This document shows positions 10,566 through 23,066 of a stretch of DNA of 64,000 nt, in pieces. Positions within the stretch are counted from its first letter, which is position 1. Each line of letters begins with the position of its first letter. Under the pieces are notes generated by a model. That model was not told the DNA's origin. It did not search any database and saw nothing but the letters and a program-made list of their open reading frames with translations. Origin of the DNA: Bimuria novae-zelandiae CBS 107.79 (taxonomy: Eukaryota > Ascomycota > Dothideomycetes > Pleosporales > Didymosphaeriaceae). The position numbers were made by a program, and so were the translations under genes. Location: assembly GCA_010015655.1 (NCBI GenBank), contig ML976659.1, positions 1,396,659 through 1,460,658 on the forward strand. Reading direction: 5' to 3'.

Positions 10566-12198
10566 ATGTCTACGACCAATGAGCCTGCAGACCCCATCGT
10601 CCGGGGCATCTTGCCCACCGCTAAACAGTCCTTGAAGGACTTGTTTATTTGGAAACAGAGAGTCGTCGTCAGGAACGAGTATGGCGAGGAGCACACAGAG
10701 TGGCAAGATCCGGAGCCTCTGAGGAACCCCATCAGTCTCTTCGCCCAGCTTGGTGCAAGGGACTGGGTGTACTTCATTGTCGGCTTTCTCTCGTGGACGG
10801 CAGACGCTTTCGACTTCCACGCGCTCTCGATCCAGACGACCAAATTGGCCCTGTACTATGACCGCTCAAAGACAGACATCACCACCGCCATCACCCTCAC
10901 CTTGTTGCTGCGATCTGTCGGTGCGGCCATCTTTGGCTTCGCTGGAGACAAGTGGGGTCGAAAATGGCCCATGGTCATCAACATGATCATTCTGGGTCTG
11001 TTGCAAATTGCGACCATCTACGCTGCCACTTTCCAGCAATTTTTGGCTGTCCGCAGTCTTTTCGGGTTGTTCATGGGTGGAGTCTTCGGCAACGCCATTG
11101 CCATGGCACTGGAGAATTGCCCGTAAGTTCCATCCCTCTTACTGTCCTGACTTCATCTCATCGACATAGCACCAATGCACGTGGTCTTATGAGTGGCATT
11201 CTGCAGCAAGGCTACTCTTTCGGTTACGTTCTGGCCGCTTGCGCGAATCTCGGTGTCGGCGGAGAAACTAATTCCTGGAAGACCGTGTTCTGGGCTGGTG
11301 CCGGTTTCTCAATCGGCATTGGTCTCATTCGCATTTTGTTCCCCGAGTCCAAGCAGTTCATCGAGGCGCGCGCAGCTGGAAAGCAAGCCCACGCACCCGA
11401 TGTATTCTGGAAGGAGACCAAGAAGATGCTTCGCCAGGAATGGAAGATGTGCATCTACTGCATCATCCTGATGACATGGGTAAGTTCCAGATCTAAAACA
11501 TTGCTCTTGCGATATGTGCTGATAATATTTAGTTTAACTACTACTCCCACACCAGCCAAGACTCGTACACTACCTTCATGAAGACGCAGAAAGAGCTCAA
11601 GGAGGCAGCCGCAACACGCGCTTCCATCTTGATGAAGACCGGTGCCTGCGTCGGCGGCACCATCATCGGCTACTTCTCGCAATGGTTCGGCCGTCGCCGA
11701 TCCATCATTTGCGCCGCTCTCATCTCCGGCTGCCTCATCCCGGCATGGATCATGCCAACTACCGAAGGCGGCCTTTCAGCCTCCGGCTTCATGATCCAGT
11801 TCTTCGTCCAGGGAGCGTGGGGCGTCATCCCCATCCACTTGAACGAGTTGTCTCCTCCAGCTTTCCGCTCCAGTTTTCCCGGTATTACGTACCAGCTGGG
11901 TAACATGATTTCGTCGCCTTCGGCCCAGATTGTCAACGCGATTGCAGAGAGCACTTTCGTTACGGCCCCGAAGACGGGCGACAGGGTTGAGGCGTACGGA
12001 CCGGTTATGGGCATTGCGACGGCTATCATCGCGATTGGTATTGCGGTCACAGCTGCGCTTGGTCCCGAGAAGAAGGGTCGCCACTTCGAGACTGTTGGCC
12101 CGCCTATTGCTGTGGATGTTGTCAAGGATGTTGAGCAGGGCAGTGTGAACGAGGGGAAGGGCGAGGTCAGGAAGGTTGAAGTCAGCGAGAAGGTGTAG
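10566..12198 (+). CDS. JEN-type monocarboxylate/dicarboxylate proton symporter (MFS)
   Basis: This is a plasma-membrane transporter for lactate, pyruvate or related carboxylates. Exons 10566-11122, 11170-11479 and 11533-12198 have introns of 47 and 53 nt with GTAAGT donors; all phases agree and give 510 aa. The JEN signature NYYSHTSQDSYTTFM follows the second junction. The first membrane segment carries WTADAFDFHALS, the equivalent of the JEN WDAFDF motif, and GDKWGRKWP is the MFS loop 2-3 motif. About 12 hydrophobic segments can be counted between residues 65 and 475. The hydrophilic N-terminus (about 60 aa) and the Lys/Glu-rich tail are cytosolic in the family. Nothing appears broken. JEN genes are usually glucose-repressed; I did not identify a Mig1/CreA site with confidence. 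Substrate choice cannot be read from sequence. Confidence 0.9.
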
Positions 12199-13293
12199 GT
12201 GGTATCGTTTAATACGTCGACGTTCTCGCCAAAGGCATGTGTACAAAAATACATCGTGCTGTGTGGTGGCGTGCCAGCATGGCTTGCTGGATCTAGATAG
12301 CTGATATCAGGTTCACAGCTTATAGCAGGCGTCGGTATGATGAATGAACCTTCAATGACAGTTATTACTCACTCGCACAATTTTGCAATTACACCCTTAC
12401 AGTTTCTCTCTAAAAGTGCTTCGCTATCTGCACGTCATCGGTGATAGTCCGTTCATTTGCCGCATTCCAACACCTACATTCGGCCTTTGTCGCCCATCGC
12501 CGACCGAGGAACGGCAACGCGGCACTACTCCCACCAAGAAAACTTCATAAACGCACAGCACCACGATCTTCGAAAACACTTATGAAACCAATCGACTTCA
12601 ACAACAAATTTACGAATCGTATCCCTTGGAACTGCGCATCGAACAAGGAGATGCTTGAGCGTGTTATCGATGCGATATCGTCCCGTCCTTCCCGCATAGG
12701 CTGAAGTGGCGGAAGCAATATTTAGATATTCGATCGGTCTTAAACGAGGATACCATAAGGCAGGTAGTTGGAGCATTGTGTTGGCTAAGGCGATCAGTGT
12801 TCCTTATTCATGAGTATTTCCCTTTTAGGACTAGTGGTTTCTCCCTCTAGGCCTAGCCTCTTTTCTAGATAGTGTTTCTCTCGCCAGGCTCTCGTTCCTC
12901 CAATCAACACTGATTCTCACACGCATTCTCTGCCTGCCGTCTCATTGTGCCTGGCTTCGTGGCTGACTCTTCGCTGGAAGATGGCTAAACGCCGTGTATG
13001 TACTGTAGTTTTTGATGTCCATTGCGGGTGCCAGGATGGTTGATTCGCTTAAATCGATGTTTGACAAGCCAAAAAGTGGGTGTCGTAAGGGAAGGTAGGG
13101 GCACAGCTGCTAATACGGTCAATCGCGTGGATTTTGTATTGAAAATCTTGCAGTGTCTCTGGATCACTCTGGGTTATAAAAAGTGCGGGTATCGGCAGCA
13201 ACGCTGATGATGATGTGATTCAACGAGAGGTTTGGTGGTGAGGTGTCGGAACAGTTCGCGGCGAAAATGGCACTAAGCATCTTCGGTGTCGTC
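12199..13293. other. Intergenic, no gene recognised
   Basis: Downstream region of the JEN gene. Short open frames (60-87 codons) have no motif and no splice partners. Composition is normal and no repeat is evident until the solo LTR at 13294. Confidence 0.5.
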
Positions 13294-13430
13294 TGTGACG
13301 GTTTAGGACATGAAGCTTGGGCCACCCGCGTACGTGCGGGCGGTCCACGTGATCCACACAGTATATAGCTCCATAGAGTAGCTTCTCAATCAAAACAACG
13401 ATTGCCTGAACACTCTTTTTCGACGTTATA
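13294..13430. mobile_element. 137-bp solo LTR, TGTGACGG family copy 2
   Basis: It starts TGTGACGGTTTAGGACATG and ends CGACGTTATA, where transitions have altered the CGTCACA end seen in the other copies. TCGTC flanks both ends (13289-13293 and 13431-13435). Same orientation as copy 1. Confidence 0.85.
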
Positions 13431-13995
13431 TCGTCTTTGTGGAATAACGAGCGGAGATAGTGAAGATAGTGGGCGCAGGTAGGACGTGGCGGATGTGATC
13501 ACATCTTTTCCAGCGAATATTATTGTGGGGGTATAAATGGTAGGGAAGGTTACACAGTAGTTTTTCGTCCATGCTACTGCGCGCTGTGCCTCGACATCTC
13601 GTACAAGCTTTTCGTTTATTGTCTTCAACAACCTGAGCATATCATGCGAAACACAGCAACCAAGAAACGCGACGACGATCACAGTAACAGAAGGGCGCAC
13701 CAGAATGCAAATGAGGGCGGGGATACGTGCAATGAGGGCGCAGGAGGCGGACAGTGGCAGTTGTTTACACAATCGTAGTGTTGTCGTGGGTATATGACGC
13801 TTTTGTATTCCGGATAAACCATCCATTGAAAGTCGAGCACTGGTTTAGGAACGTTGGTTTTACAGCTTGTCAGCACACAGCCTGTTGCGCGAAGTTTAAC
13901 AGGGAGAAGTAGAACCTTGGAACGAAGATTTCGAAGGAAGAAGTTGTATATGCAATTTGCTCCAGTGCATCATGCCTTTACAGCTCTATGTTGAG

Positions 13996-14129
13996 TGTTA
14001 CGGTATAATTCCATCAGCTTCGATTCTATCAGGTTCCATGCCTAGACTCTTGGCAGGATCCAACGTCTATATATATGTAGGATATCTCTACGATAGAGAA
14101 ATCAACGCAGCCGTCTTCCCTTCCTCACA
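13996..14129 (+). mobile_element. 134-bp solo LTR of the Copia C family
   Basis: It starts TGTTACGGTATAATTCCATC and ends CCCTTCCTCACA, flanked by TTGAG on both sides (13991-13995 and 14130-14134). It matches the 117-bp LTR of Copia C (read on the element's coding strand) with a 17-bp extra segment made by a local duplication around CCATCAG. Orientation is opposite to Copia C. Confidence 0.85.
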
Positions 14130-14920
14130 TTGAGTAGAACCTATTCTCAATGTCCCTTCCCAGCCTTAAGTGCTCGAGATCCCCTTAGATATCCTCGGCC
14201 CGATCGTCATGTTGAATGACAGAGTGGAGTAGACCTCAGCGCCTCTCGGCACCGTTGTCTCTATTCCCACACCAGTTGCGGCTCCTCTACACCAGACCGT
14301 CGCTCGCTGTCCGACCTCGTATCATCCAAGAGCTCTCGCAACACCTCGCATTTGACAGCATACGGCATATTCGCAATAAAGTCGAATCCGGTGAGCTCAT
14401 AGTAGACTTGTGAACCTGGCACTGTTCGGCTTGTGATGTGGCGTTCTTCGACACGACCGGCTCGCAGTCGTGGATGGACGTAGTTCAGGCACCTGTTCGC
14501 CGCGGCGATCGTGGCGTCTTTCGTGCTGTGCGCCGAGGCGATGCTACCGAGACCGCACTGTAGATCGTAGTGTTCGAAAGAGTTGTGGGCCGTGGCCCTG
14601 ACGATTCAGATTGGCAGGTTGCGCGGGGGACGGTAGGACGATGCCGTCGTGGGCTCGGGTGCAGGCGAGGCGGAAGACATCGCGAGGGCGGGACTACTAC
14701 ACCATTCTGAGTTTCGCTGAGACGAAATGCGGGCTTCTATAAAGGCATACGTGATAAACGAGATGGATAGAACACTAAAATATATGGTAGTGTTGAGAGG
14801 TGAGTGCGACGTCGTGGTTGAGACGAAAACACCAAAATCGAAGGTGGGCGGCATCGCCAGATTCTTACTAATGACGACGAGGGCATGGGAACACTAACTC
14901 AATTCGGGTATCCTCTTAGT

Positions 14921-14983
14921 GAGAGGGCTTCCCGGCGCCGCTGGGTTGTTAACCTAACAACCCGGTGGCACCGGGGAGCTCTC
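14921..14983. repeat. Imperfect 29-bp-arm inverted repeat (hairpin)
   Basis: The arms run from GAGAGGGCTTCCCGGCGCCG into GGGTTGTTA and back from TAACAACCC to GGGGAGCTCTC, with a 3-base loop (ACC). The inner 9 bp are perfect and the outer part is mismatched. It is GC-rich in a modest-GC setting and unrelated to the nearby LTR ends. Confidence 0.75.
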
Positions 14984-15142
14984 AGGATTTTCTTTCGCTC
15001 TCTATAGGCACCCTTTCCGTCCATGCGAGCCCATGTGTGATCAATAGTAGCATGAGACACATACGTGTGAAAGCGTAACAGTTAAAATGAGCCCCGTGTC
15101 AAGGTCTGAGAAGAATTAACGGTGACTATTGAACCTGAAATA

Positions 15143-15259
15143 TGTGAGGAAGGGAAGAGCTGCGTTCATTCCTCTACAGTAGAAGTATCCTACATATATA
15201 TACACTCTGGATCCACCCAAGAGTCTTGGCATAGAACCTGATGGAATCGTACCGTAACA
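15143..15259 (-). repeat. Copia C 3' LTR
   Basis: 117 bp, starts TGTGAGGAAGGG and ends ACCGTAACA on the plus strand; next to the polypurine-tract complement. Confidence 0.9.
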
Positions 15260-15289
15260 CACCCCCCCAGCTGCAGTAGACAACAAAGC

Positions 15290-18200
15290 TAACTTCTTTA
15301 AGATATTAATTTAAGTCTCCCTATATAGTCGCACCCCCCGATCTTCTTTTCAATACCAGGTAGAAAAGTTATCAGGCTCTAGTACATCGTCGCTAGTAGA
15401 TAGTCCCTTTAGCTGCTCTATGATATCTGTAAGGCCTAGCTATTTAACAAAGTTATTGTGTTTCTGTCGAACTAGTGTCTTTGTAAGACCGTCCGCAGGC
15501 ATCTAATTTGTAGGCTTCTATTCAATCTACAGCTTCCTAGCATCTACTTCCTATCGTAGCTACATCTAATATGTGTCGACATGTCTTAGCTTTATATAAA
15601 GCCTATCCTCAGCCTTGTTGACCATCCCTACAGTCTGCTAATTATCACAGTATAAGGTAGGTAAGATCTCTAGCTAAAAGCGTACGTAGTTAAATATCTT
15701 ATTCCACTATTCTATCTCGCTGCCAGCAGTGGACAGAGCGAGCAACTTAGCCTTAGTAGTTAATTTCGTGACTAAGCGCTGTAAGGTCGATTTCTAGTTA
15801 ATTAGCAGTCTATATAGCTTGAACAAGTAGCCTTATAAGCTTCGACGCGTATCAGGATCGTCAGTATATGCTGCGTCAGAGGCTCCATAGAACAGTGGTT
15901 CTGTTCCCGCTCTAGGATCGTCCTCAGGCGTCTCACAGAGATATGTCGTGTTCTCTGTACCTAGCCATAAGGCTCCGATAGCTAGATGCTTTATGCCAAC
16001 TAGATATCGCCATACATGCTTGGCAGCGTTCAAATGCTTCTGTCCTGGATTCTGCAGGTGACGTGCCAGTACTGAGTGTGCGCGAGCAACATCAGGCCGT
16101 GTAAATGTTAAGATATAGGCTAGTGAGCCTACTAGTTACTAATAAGTGTGGGTACGTTGAGAATTCGGTTCCTCAGTGCTTAGAGCTAGATAATTCTCCA
16201 CTAGCGGCACGGCTGGGTAGGCCTTGTGAGTCTATATAAGGTCAAACTTTGTTGCAATCTTGTCAATAAAGGAATCCTGAATCAGCTAGATTTTCCCTTT
16301 TAGCTAATCCCTTATAATCCGTATACCTAGGAACTACCTTAGTTCTCCTAGATATTATACCTCGTACGTAGCTCGTAGCCTTCGTTCAAACTGACTATAA
16401 TACTCCAGGTTGTCTAGGTGTACTAGAACCACAATATCGTCAATATAGAAGAAGACAATTAGGCTCTCGCTAGTAAATAAGCAGGGTACTTCTTTAACTA
16501 GCTTTAGTCCTAGCTTAACTAGAGTACTCTTTAAGTATTTATACTAGAGAAGTAGAGCATTACGTAGGCCATAGAGTACGCGCTTAAGCTCTAGTAGCTT
16601 ACTAAGTTAATTTATAAATCCGTCAGGCATGCGTACATAGATTAGACGATTAAGGTAAGCATTCAGGAAGGCATTTAGAATATTATACTAATAGGCAAGT
16701 AGCCTAAAGGCAGCCAATAGAGTAATTAGGAAGCGGAAAACGCGTACTGCCAGCGTTGCTGCGTAGGTGTCTCCCCAGTCTTCCTGTAGGTCCCCTCTAA
16801 CTACTAGTCGCGCCTTGAACTTGTAAAGGTAGCTATCCTGATCAAACTTGTACGTAAATACTTATATAAGTGGTAGCACTTCGCCTTATATAGTCGCCTA
16901 AGTAGCTATAGTCCTGCTAAAACACCCCTTGCTTTTGCAACTGTCGAGCTTAGCACTTATAGCTACACGAAACTCTGCGCCGAATAGGTGCTTCTCTAGA
17001 TCCTTCCATCGCTTCGGTGGAGGCGGCAGCTGATCGCGATGTAGCCTAGTTCTAGGAAGCTCACTGAGTAACTTCTCTGGCGCGGATGGGTTGACAGCCG
17101 CAGCAAATGTAGCGAAGTAGTCTCTAGGTGTCTTGCTGTTTCTGCGCCTTCTGCCAGATATAATATGGCTAGCGTTAATATTGCTACTAATCTCGTCTCG
17201 TCTGCGCGCGTTATTTAAATATTAATCTAGTGCTTTATCTCCTTTTGCTAGCGGTTGCCAGCTATAAGGAAGCCTAACTTTGTTATCTACTATCTAAATA
17301 GACTGCTAATTTCTAGATATAGCACTAGGCTCTAGCGTTTCTTCTGGTGTTAAAAGTCCGCGCTACTTACTTAACTTAGCTTTTACTACCTTTATTATCT
17401 ACTGCTAGCGCATTAGTTTACCTAAAAGCTACGCTTTAGCACTATCTTCGTCTTCTAAAGTGTTTGTTCGTGTATTATTCCAAGTCGTGTTAAGCGGCTG
17501 ATCGATTTCTAGATCCTCTAGCTTATCTAACTCCTTAATATCTAGTACTGTTACTGCTCTACGTAGCGTCTCCTTCTCCGCATATACCTCGTCGGTAGTG
17601 TATAGCTTTGAGGGCATAAGGACCACATCTCTAGTCCTGATAACTCTGCCCAGTGTTGGCATCTAAATGCGATAAATGTCCGTCGAATTGTATCTAACTA
17701 GGTGTCCTATTAAAGCACGAGATTCTAGCTTCTCTCCGCGCTTTACTTGCTAATTAAGGACGTACGCTCGTGCTCTTATAATACTAAAATAAGCTACTAA
17801 TAGCTTTACACCTCTAATAATCTAATAAGGTATTTTCTAGTTAAGCGATTTAGTAGGTGTGCGATTAAGCAGATAGATAGCTACTATAACGTATTTATTT
17901 AATAGCTCCTTTAGTAGATCTACTTTAAGCCTAATAGCTCTTGCACGGATAATAATTAAATAGCTAGCTTTCTCTATTAAACTATTCTGCTCTTCTGTAT
18001 ACTCTGCACGCGGTTTAACGACAATCCCTAGATCCTTAAAAACACTAAGTAGCTTAGAATAGCCTTATTTGCTATTAAGTCTTACAACAGCTACATGCGC
18101 GCGGAATTAACGTTATAGTTTAGCTAGTAATCTCTAAGCTACTTGTTAAAGCGTTATTAAGCTTTTATTAGGTAGGTAATAAGCTTCGTGCCACTTGCTG

Positions 18201-20400
18201 TACTAGTCTACGGCGTGGAATAGCCATAGATCTCTATTGTAGCAACGCTTAGTGCGCTCCCTTAGCTGTATAAGGTCTATTCCTAGTTAATAGAATAGAC
18301 GTTCTGCTGGCTCTCGTGGAGCTCTCCTGCTTATCAACTTATGTAGCTTCGTCTCTGTACAGACTTTACAGTCTGTCCACAACGGCGCATGCTCTGGCTG
18401 CTCGCTGAGCTGTATTCCATCGACGTTCTCTGATAAATGAGCGATCGCCTTCTGGCTCGCATGGCTAAACACTCTATGAGCTTCCATCGCACTCACGCTC
18501 ATTGGCTTCCTGCTGGAGTAGGATGGCCTAGGTTGGTACTAAGTTGCATAGAGTTCTAATAGCGGTTGGTTATTGCAATCCGAGTCTATTAACTAGTAAC
18601 TACTATTATATTTAAGCTAGCATATTACATTCGATAGCTTTTTTTAGTATAGGCAGTTTTGGCTAGAGTTAAATTTAATACCTAGGCTTCTATATCAAGA
18701 TAGGCTAATAATACTCGTAAAGAACTTAGGTATATATGCGACGTACGTTAGTTAAATTATCTTAACTTTAGAAGGTATATTAATTTTAAGCAGGACCTCT
18801 CCCTATTTCTAAATAAGTATTAATTAGCCACTAGCGTACGCGCTTTCTTTTGGCTTAGTATTAGAAATCTTCTTCTAGCTATATGCCTTGGTATTGGTAA
18901 CATGCGTATTCGAGCCAGGATCAAGAATCTATCTATTTAGTAGTAGAGGCCGAAGCATTGGCTTGTTGGTAGCAGCAACCTAAAGTGCACCACACTAAGG
19001 CATTGCAGCTAGCTGCTGGCTATTATTAAAAGCAGTAACTTCTCCTAACTTAGTAGGTGTCCTGGTATTACTTTTAGCTAGCCTGTTCTCTATTTTTTAA
19101 AGAACCTTTGCTATAGGTAACTAATTAGCTTAAAGCTTCTAGAACTTCTTCTCGACGTCTTTATTTAGCCGCCAATTAGCAGGTCGTAAAGCCATATTAA
19201 CATAGTAGTAACTGTCAAATCTATGCTTCTCGCTATATAGGCAGGTTAGTGTCTTCTTTTAACGCTCATTCTTCTGATCCTTTAACTAATTAGCTAGCTA
19301 ATCGGCTAGTAGAGCAACACCTAAAGTAGCGAATGTACCTAGTCCTAATGCAATTAGTCGAGTCCGTCGATAGTACGAAGTAAAATCGGCCACTAGATTA
19401 AAGATGCTAATAAAGTCTTTGCTAGTCCGTTCTGCTATAACAAGCGCTAATAGCTAACTTAATGCCTGGCTATCGTCTAGGCCTCTAATTAATAGGATAA
19501 AGTCTTCTTGCGCTTAATTGCCATAGACCTCTAGCATGCCCGCTTAGGTTATAAGACGCGTTGTCTCTATCTAGTCCTAAAACTAGGTGTCGAGGTTTAC
19601 CTTTTATAGTTAATTCTTAAGTGCCTAATAACGTGCTCGGAGTTAAGCATTGCGCTTACCTTAGCTAGGACAAAGGTACTTTATTAGAGTTCTTAGTCGC
19701 TCATGTGTGCTCGAGCAATTAGCGATTAGATAAATATGCTATAATGCAATTGTTCTATTAATCTGCTCTATAAAGTTTCTAAGAGCCTTCTCTTTCTGCC
19801 GCCATTCGGCTAGTGCACTTTGATAGTCCTTTTGCCAAAGCTCGTATCTTCTCAGCTCCTAATCTATAAGGTCCAGGATGGTGACTTCTTTGGCATCTTA
19901 ATCGCCTACTACGCCACCCCCTATGCCCCTTGCGCTCCCTGCTTCGCCACTTACGTCACCACCTCTTGCAGTTCTTGGCTTATAAAATTCCTTTAGCTTA
20001 AGCCTTTTAAGCTTCTTTGTCTCTAACTTAGAGACTTCTTCGTGGCTTAGCAATAAATTAACGTATTCTTAGATATAGTTCCTAACTGCGTAGTCCTTTC
20101 TAAGAAATATCTATTTTAACTAATCCTTTAGTTTATTAAGTATAACAGTCTCTTTCGTAATTAGCGGGTCTAATTTAGTCGCTATCCTTATAAGATATGG
20201 CGTCCGTATTCTATGCGGCGTCTATATTCTATACAACGTTAATTCTCTAACAACGAGGTCCTAACTAGCGCCAATCCTAGACAATTTACGTCTCTTAACT
20301 AATTATCTAGTGATAACAAGGTCCTAACTTAACGACGTAACAACTGACTAGGTCTGCAAAGATAGACCCTAGTACAATACCCTATAAACGTAGCGATTGT
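15290..20400 (-). pseudogene. Copia C gag-pol remnant
   Basis: The reading direction is minus. Visible blocks include an integrase zinc-binding stretch (HRVFSHAS at 18470 to WTDCKVCTETKLHK at 18350), the reverse transcriptase catalytic FFYIDDIVVL near 16450, and an RNase H/RT tail (MNAAKHVWRYLVGIKH, 16033 leftward, with YGASDAAYTDDPDTRRSL). Blocks of 60-77 codons are separated by TAA/TAG stops throughout. The order integrase before reverse transcriptase is that of Copia (Ty1) elements. Gag is only guessed to occupy 19200-20400. Confidence 0.8.
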
Positions 20401-20422
20401 TAAAGGCTTCCAGGCTCATAAC

Positions 20423-20539
20423 TATAAGGAAGGGAAGAGCTGCGTTCATTCCTCTACAGTAGAAGTATCCTACATATATATACACTCTGGATCCACCCAA
20501 GAGTCTTGGCATAGAACCTGATGGAATCGTACCGTAACA
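20423..20539 (-). repeat. Copia C 5' LTR
   Basis: 117 bp, starts TATAAGGAAGGG and ends ACCGTAACA on the plus strand. It matches the other LTR except for two transitions at the edge. Confidence 0.9.
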
Positions 20540-20544
20540 AAATA

Positions 20545-23066
20545 GATGACAATGTGTCGCGTGGTGGTAGTGAAAGAGACGGCGCACACTCTAGAATCGC
20601 AATTCGCGAAATGGGACTAAGGAGCGTAACATTGCCCCTGTAGAGAAAGTGGAGAAATGCGCTACTAGAGATATATCTTGGGTATAATACTGGTGTAATA
20701 ACTTGCTGTCGAAGCTCATGGGTGCGCCCGAGGCAAGGGCAGAACTCCCATAAGAAGAACTGACATCACTATCTTTTTATTGGACAGTGCAAGCATACGC
20801 TAAGGCATATCTGTTGGCCTTATACCGTTGCGTTTCTGCCATTTGACTACAATCAACATCATGTTCCACCTAGCAAATCATCTCTAAGTGTCCCGGGTGT
20901 GGTGCCAATGCTACAGTGCTACAATGAACAGCCTCTCTACCAATATTCCGTCTGCATCACACGATACTGTGATTTTCACGACTCTATTACTGTCTTGGGT
21001 GTATTCCAGCGCTCAATTGATGCCCTTTGTCTCTCGTGTTGTCCACTGGTCCAGTGAAGGGATGCACACCGCCGACTCCCCCACCTAGTTCGTTTGCTCG
21101 TGAATAGAAGCTTCACTCCAAAGTATACGAATAGGAAATTGATGCGTCTGGCTGTGACATTGTTCGCTTAGACGTCCGCGTCCTCGCTAATCTATTTCTA
21201 CGCCGCTGTCACGGCGGCTTCGAAGTTCTGTGAGACAAAATGACCCCGTAAAGGCTGGTTTGCGGATGTATTCGACATCGTGGAGGTAAATCTATCATGA
21301 GTCTTTGGGTTGACGAGGATTTAGCGGGCGGTTTCCTCTGTGTGCGATAGGACAGGGCAGTTGCGGTGACGGGTGAAGCGGCCGTCGAAAATTCGTGCGA
21401 TGAAAATTGAAGAGCGGGGTTGCGCGCTGTCAGAACCGTTAAGCTGCTGCCAATTAGTGGTCGAAAAGCGAAACTAGGACAATAAATATTAGAAAAATCT
21501 AACCTGGAACACAGGATCGGCAGAGAGACGATGACGGCCATGCGGCGTTGACGGCAGTGGTGAGAGGAACGGGACGCTTGGGCAAGGTGGCCGGATAGGC
21601 CAACAGGAATCCCAGCTTCACATTCTTAGTAATCTAGAAATTTAGCGTTAGTAGTATTATACGAGTTGCAGAGTGTAAACACCTTGTGACGAGGGCAAAT
21701 AGGTGTTGGCTGGGAGTTTTAAGTGCTCATTAACTTTGCCTACCACATATGTTGAAAAGCTTTCCTAAAGTCGTTAATGCGCGATTTTAACAGTCAAGAG
21801 TGTTCTAAACTATCTAAAAGATGCCAATTATTCTAGTAAGGTTGCTCATAGGATCTCAACGGGTCCCCGTGACATGTCCAACTAATTCTTCCACAAACCT
21901 TGCCAACTGTTTCATATAATAGCCTTTGCGTACCCAGTCGCGAACAGCGCTCAATGGCAAGCAACCCAGTGACATATTTTCTAAACACAACCAACAATCA
22001 ACCATGGCAGGCGAATATCAGCCGTTTATCTCGACTTTGGACGACGAGATCAAAAAATGAAGAAGCGAATCGATATAATAAAAAAAGCGCTTAACAGTCT
22101 CTAGGCGAATAACAAGCCGTGTCGAGGCTGCACCAGGACAACTACCTCTCCATGCCCGAAAAGCCCGAAGCAGAGGGACAAGGCAGTGAACGAAGATGAT
22201 ACAGCTAGTGACGGCTGGGAGGGTAAATTTATTGATCAATGTTTCGGCGACAACGAAGGTCCGTTAGAGAACGCCAAATAAGGCAGAGATCAAGACCAGT
22301 AGATTCATCGAGCACGAACGGAAGCATGTGATGAAATTGCTGGACCAAGCACGACTGGTGTGCCAAGTACACCGAGCAGATCGATGATGAGATACGAAAA
22401 GGATACGACTTCCGGACCTGAAATAAATTTTAAGTGTACTAGGAGGACCGAAGTAGCTGCCCATAGTGGAGATGATGACATAAAACCCCAGGTTAGGACT
22501 TTACCACCCGTACTGCTTGCGGATGCTCTGACAACTGGTGATTTGAAGGGAATTAAAGTTGGTTACGAGACACCGTCGGGATCTTAGCGAGGACCAGAAC
22601 AATGGTGACAATGAATAACATGGAGAAGTGTATGGTTCGGTGTGGAAGACTATTTCATGGCCAGTGGGTGGACTATGTCATACAATCTGCGAAGCATGAG
22701 CCAAATTTTATATGTTCTAAGGTGATATGAATTGCTTGTAGCGATCAGTTTAAAAGCATCACAAGAACCCTGATGGTCAGTCGCGGTGGAAACAGACGGG
22801 CACCAATTCACGTTTATGGCCGCTTCGTGCGAAGCAAAACAGCGGGCCCTAACACTCTCTACCAAAGAAAGTCCGCCTAGCCATGGAAACAGTTTTTATC
22901 ACAAACGGGTTTCTGTTTGGCCGAAATAAAGTTTAAGAACCTTAAATAAGCCCACTCTACGAACCCATCCTGTAGGTTACCCTCAACTTTGGAGCTTTGC
23001 GAGCTTCGAGAAGTCGCGGTAATACACTTGAGAAAGATATAGATTTCCCTCACACTCCCGATAACA
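20545..23066. other. Intergenic, possible degraded coding fragments near 21.9-22.6 kb
   Basis: 20545-21880 holds no recognisable gene. Between 21960 and 22590 several short frames look weakly coding: an ATG at about 22003 reads MAGEYQPFISTLDDEIKK and then stops, and two acidic, Ser/Thr-rich stretches follow in shifting frames, ending near 22587. They could be remains of one gene related to the unknown gene at 23067, but I cannot show it. No match to a known family is suggested. Confidence 0.3.

Larger units (their letters stand above)
13431..15142. other. Intergenic region with a solo LTR and a hairpin; no gene recognised
   Basis: An open frame of about 145 codons on the minus strand (13826-13386) overlaps the solo LTR and has no motif. 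A plus-strand frame at 14216-14413 encodes a 65-aa stretch without recognisable domain and could be an exon, but I found no convincing partner. The solo LTR at 13996 and the hairpin at 14921 are listed separately. Confidence 0.4.
15143..20539 (-). mobile_element. Copia element C, full length, minus strand
   Basis: The 5.4-kb element is bounded by 117-bp LTRs (15143-15259 and 20423-20539) and the duplication AAATA (15138-15142, 20540-20544). The complement of a polypurine tract, CACCCCCCCAGC, lies just inside the left LTR, so the coding direction is minus. The interior keeps recognisable integrase, reverse transcriptase and RNase H blocks but has many stops and cannot encode a working polyprotein. 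The LTRs differ at only two sites near one terminus (TGTGAGG against TATAAGG), both G to A. Confidence 0.9.

Noticed and set aside
8138..10640. Several 70-142 codon open frames upstream of the JEN gene
   Set aside because: They overlap in opposing directions, lack motifs, and no splice model joins them.
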